From assembly GCA_003695105.1 (NCBI GenBank), contig RFIZ01000282.1, positions 1 through 11,311 of the forward strand: DNA of 11,311 nucleotides. The letters run 5' to 3'. This document shows, in pieces, positions 6,969-11,311 of the stretch. Position 1 is the stretch's first letter, and each line of letters starts with the position of its first letter. The position numbers and the translations under genes are program-made. The DNA is from Fidelibacterota bacterium (GTDB taxonomy: Bacteria > Fidelibacterota > Marinisomatia > Marinisomatales > J089). The notes beneath the pieces are model-generated. The model was given only the letters and a program-made list of their open reading frames with translations, was not told where the DNA came from and ran no database searches.

Positions 6969-8279
6969 ATGAAATCGAAATGGACGCTGATTGGATACGT
7001 GTTGTGGGGACTGTCGGTGGCAGTCCAGGGACAGGATTGCACTTCCGGCGGATGTCACGCGGAACGGGGATCCAAAGCCGTGGTGCATGTCCCGGTGGAG
7101 GAAGGGGATTGCCTGGCCTGTCATGAGCAAACGAAGCGCAACCATCCCGGCGGCCGGGGGCGGGAAATCGGTTTGGTGGCGGAGGAGGTAGTGGACATTT
7201 GTACCACCTGCCATGATCTCGACCTGGAGGACGAAGACCTGCACCCGCCGGTGGCGGAAGGATCCTGTCTTGCCTGTCACGACCCCCATGAGAGCGACCT
7301 GAATTCGCTCCTGAAAGGGTCCCGCGCTGCTGATGTCTGTGGCGAATGCCACGAAACGGGGTTGGAAGGGAAGGAATTCATCCACGGTCCCGTGGCTGTA
7401 GGCGCCTGCGATGTGTGTCATTCCGGACACGGACAGGTATCCAACACCCTGTTACGGACGGATGGAGTCAACTCCACCTGCTATCAGTGCCATGAACTCA
7501 AGGCCGAAGAGATCGCTTCTCTGGTGAATCAACATGCACCGGTGGAGGAATCCTGCACCAACTGCCACAATGCCCATGAATCCGACACGAAATACCAGTT
7601 GGAAGCGGATGTACCGGATCTCTGTCTGGGATGCCACAGTGAAATCGATGACCAGATCTCATCGGCAACCTCTCACCACCAGGCGGTGGAATCAGGGAAG
7701 ACCTGCCTCAACTGTCATCTGCCTCATGGGTCCGAATACGAGAAAAATCTGAAAGCCGAGCCCTTCGACCTCTGCATGCAATGCCATAACAAACCCCTGA
7801 AAATCGGGAAGACGCAGATTCCCGATATGGAAAAATTCCTGGAACAGAATCCGGACTGGCATGGTCCCATCAGGGAGAAGAATTGTGCCGGCTGCCACAA
7901 TCCCCACGGCACAAAAAACATCCGCCTGTTGAAATATTCTTTCCCCCGGAAATTTTATGCCGCCTTCGATGTGGAAAACTACCAGCTCTGTTTCCAGTGT
8001 CATCCTTCGGAAAACGTCCTGGATTCGTCCACGACCCGTCTGACCAATTTCCGGGACGGCGACCGGAATTTGCACTATCTCCATGTCAACCGGGAAAAGG
8101 GTCGGACCTGTCGTGCCTGTCATCAGGTGCATGCCTCCACCCATTCGTTTCATATTCGAGCTGCCGTACCGTTCGGAGGCTGGCAGCTGCCGATCAATTA
8201 TGAAAAAAATGACGACGGGGGTCGTTGTTCTCCGGGCTGTCATAAACCCCAAACCTATTCCCGCAGCTCAGGTCCATGA
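6969..8279 (+). CDS. 15-heme doubled-CXXCH cytochrome c (13 CXXCH + CX4CH + CX3CH)
   Basis: A 436-residue exported cytochrome with signal peptide 1-21 (…VQG|QD). The first heme site is CTSGGCH (24-30, four spacer residues) and the last CSPGCH (420-425, three); thirteen standard CXXCH sites lie between. Most of the protein is a tandem series of doubled-CXXCH units of the form H-x-P-V-x(3-5)-CxxCHxxH followed 20-40 residues later by a plain CxxCH. One unit (HGPVAVGACDVCHSGH, 139-154) is nearly the same as the one in the pentaheme protein. The C-terminal VPFGGWQLPINYEKNDDGG segment before the last heme is a recognisable ending of this family. The protein is acidic and has no membrane anchor, so a periplasmic electron shuttle or the barrel-spanning wire are both plausible. 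AGGAG at 6958-6962 is a good ribosome site, and the gene starts 9 bases after the previous stop. Confidence 0.88.
   Translation: MKSKWTLIGYVLWGLSVAVQGQDCTSGGCHAERGSKAVVHVPVEEGDCLACHEQTKRNHPGGRGREIGLVAEEVVDICTTCHDLDLEDEDLHPPVAEGSCLACHDPHESDLNSLLKGSRAADVCGECHETGLEGKEFIHGPVAVGACDVCHSGHGQVSNTLLRTDGVNSTCYQCHELKAEEIASLVNQHAPVEESCTNCHNAHESDTKYQLEADVPDLCLGCHSEIDDQISSATSHHQAVESGKTCLNCHLPHGSEYEKNLKAEPFDLCMQCHNKPLKIGKTQIPDMEKFLEQNPDWHGPIREKNCAGCHNPHGTKNIRLLKYSFPRKFYAAFDVENYQLCFQCHPSENVLDSSTTRLTNFRDGDRNLHYLHVNREKGRTCRACHQVHASTHSFHIRAAVPFGGWQLPINYEKNDDGGRCSPGCHKPQTYSRSSGP
7086..8133 (+). repeat. Tandem protein-level repeats (H-x-P-V…CxxCHxxH units) in the 15-heme cytochrome
   Basis: At least seven units start with His and a Pro/Val-containing lead-in to a CxxCHxxH site: HVPVEEGDCLACH, HPPVAEGSCLACHDPH, HGPVAVGACDVCHSGH, HAPVEESCTNCHNAH, HQAVESGKTCLNCHLPH, HGPIREKNCAGCHNPH and HVNREKGRTCRACHQVH. 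Unit lengths vary and the DNA copies have diverged, which points to old internal duplication rather than recent slippage. Confidence 0.75.
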
Positions 8280-9262
8280 ACGCCGGTGCCCCTTGGTTGC
8301 GTTTCTGGTTGGTCGTGTTGCTCCTGTGGGGGGCGCCCGAAATTCGCGGGCAGATCCGGCAGACGGGGGAGCCTGCCGGGCGGACCTGGAAGATCGGTGA
8401 CGACTTGCCGGATTCCCTTTGGGAGCAGGTTGCGCCGGAACCAGGCCAACTCACCGGCCGGGACTACGTATTTCTGGTATTTACCCGGCAAAACCATTCC
8501 TATTCCCGGCGATACCTGGAGGATCTGGACGCCCTGATCACTGCCGGGATCCGGGACCGGATCGTGATCCGCGAAATCATCACCCCTCCCTTTGGAGAGG
8601 AGCTGCAACCGGAACCGGGTTCCCGGTTTCCGCAACTGGATGATTCGCGGCACCGCCTCTATGATCAAATGGGAGTGCGGGTATTTCCCACTCTATTCAT
8701 CCTGGATCCAACCGGGAAAATCCTCCAGTATGTTCCCGGGTACACCCCGACGCTGAAATCCCGGCTGCGGACGGTGCTGGCGTTGTATTTCCCCCGGGAA
8801 TATCAACTGCCAGAGGCGGTCAATTATACCCACCGGCAAAAACAACGCCTCCGGCGGGAAGACCTGGCCCGGAAACTGTATGATCAGGGCCGCTACGGTC
8901 TGGCGCGCCAGGAATTGGACCGGGTGGACTCCCTGTCACTGGACGGCCGCGTGCTGCTGGGAATGATTTTCCTCCGCACTCACGAATGGCCGGCCGCCGA
9001 TTCCCTGTTTCTCACCCTGCCGGACGACCATCCGTACGTAGACTACAAATATCTGGGACGGGGTGTGGCGGCATTCCAGCAGCAGCAACTGGACTCGGCC
9101 CGGACATTACTCCGGCGGGTCCAGACGTTGCCGGAAATGGAGCGCGTCCATTATTGGAGGGGGGAAGTTGCCCGCTCCCTCAAACTGGAGAGAGAAGCGA
9201 TGGAGGAATTCCGTCGCAGTGCCCGTCAGGCTCACCGTCAAAACCACACCTTGATACCATGA
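8276..9262 (+). CDS. Exported thioredoxin-fold protein without cysteines, fused to TPR repeats
   Basis: A 328-residue protein with signal peptide about 1-25 (…IRG|QI). Residues about 40-175 read as a thioredoxin fold: strand YVFLVF (64-69), then the cis-Pro loop and strand VRVFPTLFILDPTGKIL (Pro138), then PGYTP and a helix. The place where the catalytic CxxC should be reads RQNHSYS (71-77), and the whole protein has no cysteine, so it cannot be a thiol oxidoreductase such as ResA/CcmG. Residues about 195-320 contain three to four TPR-like helix pairs (LYDQGRYGLARQELDRV, KYLGRGVAAFQQQQLDSA, YWRGEVARSLKLEREAMEEF). A scaffold or assembly factor for the cytochrome complex is the likeliest role, by context. 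Start overlaps the previous stop by ATGA; the next gene starts 7 bases after its own stop. Confidence 0.75.
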   Translation: MNAGAPWLRFWLVVLLLWGAPEIRGQIRQTGEPAGRTWKIGDDLPDSLWEQVAPEPGQLTGRDYVFLVFTRQNHSYSRRYLEDLDALITAGIRDRIVIREIITPPFGEELQPEPGSRFPQLDDSRHRLYDQMGVRVFPTLFILDPTGKILQYVPGYTPTLKSRLRTVLALYFPREYQLPEAVNYTHRQKQRLRREDLARKLYDQGRYGLARQELDRVDSLSLDGRVLLGMIFLRTHEWPAADSLFLTLPDDHPYVDYKYLGRGVAAFQQQQLDSARTLLRRVQTLPEMERVHYWRGEVARSLKLEREAMEEFRRSARQAHRQNHTLIP

Positions 9263-9269
9263 GGAAACC

Positions 9270-10766
9270 ATGAAGATTCCCTTTCTCCATCGCCTCACCT
9301 GGCGCAGCCAGATGATCATTCTGTCACTGGTGCTCCTCTTCTTTCTGGGATCGGGCGTTACCTTCGCCATCAACCAGGAACGGGAACGCCATTTCCATGA
9401 ATTCATGGTGGAACTGGTCACGCCCATGGAATCGCTGGTGTACAATAATATCGTCCATAACATGAAATACCACGGTCCCAACCACTTCCAGACCATATTG
9501 CAGGGATTGTCCGGGAATGAAAAAATTCGCTGGGTGAAAGTGCTGAACCGGACATTTGAGGTGGTGTTTTCCAATGATACCACTCTGATCGGCGAACAGG
9601 ATAGCATTCCCTCCCGGTATGCCCCCGATTTGGTGAGCGGCCAGCTGATCGCCTATACCAAACCGGATTCGGGTCGCCTGTTGCGCATCGTGGATGGAGT
9701 ACCCAACGAACCCTTTTGTTACCGCTGTCACGGCAGTGACGCCGCGGTGAACGGATACATTGAGATCGGGATCAACGACTCTCCGGAAATTCGGGCTGAG
9801 GCCATGATGTTACGGTATGATTTCACCCTGTTCTTTTTCTTCATACTGGTTCTCTCGGCCATCCTGGGCATCGTTCACCACCGGACGTTCCAGAAACCGT
9901 TGACCGAATTGAAGGAAGGAATCCGGCGAATCGAATCGGGAGACCTCTCTACCCGGGTGGTCCTGGATACACCCGGTGAACTGCGGGGGTTGGCCGAACA
10001 TATTTCGCGCATGACCGAAAAACTGGAAGCCTCCCAAAAAGAAGTGGAAAAACTGCATCAGGAACAGATCGAACGGGCCGGTCAGCTGGCCAGTGTGGGC
10101 GAACTGGCCGCCAGCGTGGCGCACGAAATCAAAAATCCGGTGTCCGGCATTCACAACGCCTTGGAAATCCTCATGGATCAAAACCGGGAGCTGCGGGAAA
10201 ACCCCATCTACAAGGAGATGTTGACCCAGATCAACCGGGTCACGCGAACCATTCACGATTTGATGGACTATGCCAAGCCCCGGGAGCCGAAGATGGAAAC
10301 CACCGACGTCCATCAACTCCTGGAACAGGTGGTGGCGCTCCAGCGCCCGAAAATCACCAGTGAACACATCCGGCTGGACGTCCGTCTGGAAGCCCGGCCG
10401 TCCACGATTCTGGGGGACAGCGATCTCCTGAAGCAGGCCTTTGCCAATCTTCTCCTGAACGCCTATCAGGCCTGTTCCGGTCAGCAGGAAGAAACGATCA
10501 CGGTAGCCACGGAAACGGTGGAATCGTCGGCGATTGCCATTCACATCCGCAATACGGGCAGCTGGATCTCCAGTGACATGATCGACAAAGTGTTCAAACC
10601 GTTCTATACCACCAAGCACAAAGGAACGGGATTGGGGTTATCCTTGACCAAATCGATCGTGGAAAAACACCGGGGCACGATTTCCGTCCGATCCGAATCC
10701 TATCAATGGGTGGAATTCACCATTCAGCTTCCGCTGGGAAGCCGGCAGGAAGGAGCTACAGCATGA
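9270..10766 (+). CDS. Sensor histidine kinase with periplasmic c-type heme-binding domain
   Basis: A 498-residue inner-membrane kinase. TM1 is about 13-34 and TM2 about 185-202; the roughly 150-residue periplasmic domain between them has a Cache/PAS-like strand pattern (IRWVKVLNRTFEVVFSND) and a heme site C150-Y-R-C153-H154 followed by GYIEIGI. A HAMP segment (203-255) and a coiled coil lead to a HisKA domain with phospho-acceptor His285 (VAHEIKNP), then a HATPase_c domain with N-box (NLLLNAYQA, 393-401) and GTGLGLSL (452-459). The G1 box reads N428-T-G instead of D-x-G. The architecture matches NtrB-like kinases paired with sigma54 activators, and the partner regulator overlaps its stop by 4 bases. 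It probably senses redox state or a heme ligand (O2, NO, CO) in the periplasm. A GAGGA sequence precedes the ATG with short spacing. Confidence 0.9.
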   Translation: MKIPFLHRLTWRSQMIILSLVLLFFLGSGVTFAINQERERHFHEFMVELVTPMESLVYNNIVHNMKYHGPNHFQTILQGLSGNEKIRWVKVLNRTFEVVFSNDTTLIGEQDSIPSRYAPDLVSGQLIAYTKPDSGRLLRIVDGVPNEPFCYRCHGSDAAVNGYIEIGINDSPEIRAEAMMLRYDFTLFFFFILVLSAILGIVHHRTFQKPLTELKEGIRRIESGDLSTRVVLDTPGELRGLAEHISRMTEKLEASQKEVEKLHQEQIERAGQLASVGELAASVAHEIKNPVSGIHNALEILMDQNRELRENPIYKEMLTQINRVTRTIHDLMDYAKPREPKMETTDVHQLLEQVVALQRPKITSEHIRLDVRLEARPSTILGDSDLLKQAFANLLLNAYQACSGQQEETITVATETVESSAIAIHIRNTGSWISSDMIDKVFKPFYTTKHKGTGLGLSLTKSIVEKHRGTISVRSESYQWVEFTIQLPLGSRQEGATA

Positions 10767-11311
10767 CGCATTTACACGCTCTGATCATTGAAGATGAAAC
10801 TCTGGTGGCCTGGTCACTGTCAGAACATTTGAAGAAAATTGGTTTTGAGACGACGATCACCGAGTCGGGCCAGGAAGGAATCCGTCAGGCATTAGAAGAT
10901 CCTCCCGATGTCATCTTTCTGGATTACCGCCTCCCGGACACGAACGGGATCGAAATTTTGCGGGAGCTGCAACCCATCCGGGACGAGACCAACTTTTTCT
11001 TCATGACGGCCTACGGCACGGAGCAGGTGGCCATCGAAGCCCTGAAGCTGGGAGCCCGGGAATACCTGAACAAACCGGTCAATTTCGACGAAGTGACAGT
11101 AATGGTGACCCGGGCGCTCCGGGAGCAGGAAAAATCCCGCGAAATTTCGGTACTGAAACATCAGGAAGAACAACGGTTTCAGCTGGGAGCCTACGTGAGC
11201 CAGTCCCAAAAAATGAAGGAAGTGATGGAGACGGCCCAGAAGCTGGTCCAGACCGACACCGGCACCATCCTCCTCCTGGGAGAGACGGGCACGGGCAAGG
11301 ATACCCTGGCC
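10763..11311 (+). CDS. NtrC-family sigma54-dependent response regulator, 3' truncated by window
   Basis: The first 183 residues are visible. The receiver domain (about 4-118) has the acidic pocket E10/D11, phospho-acceptor D54 in FLDYRLPD, T82 (MTA) and K104 (NKP), all intact. A charged linker helix (118-140) leads to the AAA+ domain, whose Walker A motif GETGTGKD (173-180) is reached just before the window ends; GAFTGA, Walker B and the DNA-binding helix-turn-helix lie outside. Proteins of this family use ATP hydrolysis to open sigma54 promoter complexes. It is co-translated with the heme kinase (ATGA overlap, AGGAG at 10751-10755) and is the natural activator for the sigma54 promoter at 649-663. 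Without the GAFTGA motif in view, sigma54 contact is inferred from family resemblance. Confidence 0.92.
   Translation, partial: MTHLHALIIEDETLVAWSLSEHLKKIGFETTITESGQEGIRQALEDPPDVIFLDYRLPDTNGIEILRELQPIRDETNFFFMTAYGTEQVAIEALKLGAREYLNKPVNFDEVTVMVTRALREQEKSREISVLKHQEEQRFQLGAYVSQSQKMKEVMETAQKLVQTDTGTILLLGETGTGKDTLA

Noticed and set aside
5319..7430. Long open frames on the minus strand opposite the cytochromes (5319-6032, 6039-6605, 6810-7430)
   Set aside because: They are composition artefacts of repeated CxxCH codons. The plus-strand proteins have signal peptides and conserved heme motifs, and the opposite frames have none.
7030..8240. Periodic repeats suggesting a CRISPR or DNA repeat array
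   Set aside because: The periodicity is at protein level (heme motifs) with variable spacing and diverged DNA, inside an intact gene.
8276..9262. Annotation as a ResA/CcmG-type cytochrome maturation thioredoxin
   Set aside because: There is no cysteine anywhere in the protein, so thiol-disulfide chemistry is impossible.
9810..10619. 269-codon minus-strand frame opposite the histidine kinase
   Set aside because: It lies entirely opposite conserved HAMP, HisKA and HATPase motifs; it is a shadow frame.

Overview
The window looks like a chromosomal segment from an uncultured or little-studied Gram-negative bacterium that respires with multiheme c-type cytochromes. Five exported proteins have a Gln at or next to the predicted signal-peptidase I site (…LSA|Q, …GLA|QQ, …LWG|Q, …VQG|Q, …IRG|Q). 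This habit is well known in Bacteroidetes and suggests, without proving, a member of the wider FCB group (for example Marinimicrobia-, Calditrichota- or Ignavibacteria-like lineages). No rRNA, tRNA, insertion sequence, CRISPR array or integrase was seen.

Layout. (1) Bases 1-416 hold the 3' end of a PLP-dependent trans-sulfuration enzyme, most like methionine gamma-lyase; it belongs to the preceding transcription unit. (2) Bases 417-688 are an AT-richer intergenic region. It contains a perfect 18-bp palindrome that could be a terminator or an operator, a 9-bp inverted repeat with a 14-bp gap, and a very good sigma54 (-24/-12) promoter immediately upstream of the next gene. (3) Bases 689-11311 are one tightly packed, co-directional operon with mostly 4-base start/stop overlaps: an NHL beta-propeller lipoprotein; a pentaheme doubled-CXXCH cytochrome; a 649-residue outer-membrane beta-barrel; a second NHL beta-propeller; a 13-heme cytochrome; a 15-heme cytochrome; a cysteine-free thioredoxin-fold/TPR protein; a membrane histidine kinase with a CXXCH heme site in its periplasmic sensor domain; and the start of an NtrC-type sigma54 activator, cut by the window end at its Walker A motif.

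Interpretation. Barrel, cytochromes and propellers together are best explained as a trans-outer-membrane porin-cytochrome conduit for extracellular electron transfer. It would be analogous in logic to MtrCAB, OmaB-OmbB-OmcB or ExtABCD, but with a different gene content: twin propellers, 33 predicted hemes in three cytochromes, and a Cys-less thioredoxin-like accessory. The heme-bearing kinase and its sigma54 activator sit at the end of the operon, while a sigma54 promoter with a dyad near -98 sits at its head. This suggests a closed loop in which a heme-sensed redox or gas signal switches on the conduit and the sensor together. The gene families are read with good confidence; the conduit function and the regulatory circuit are inferences.
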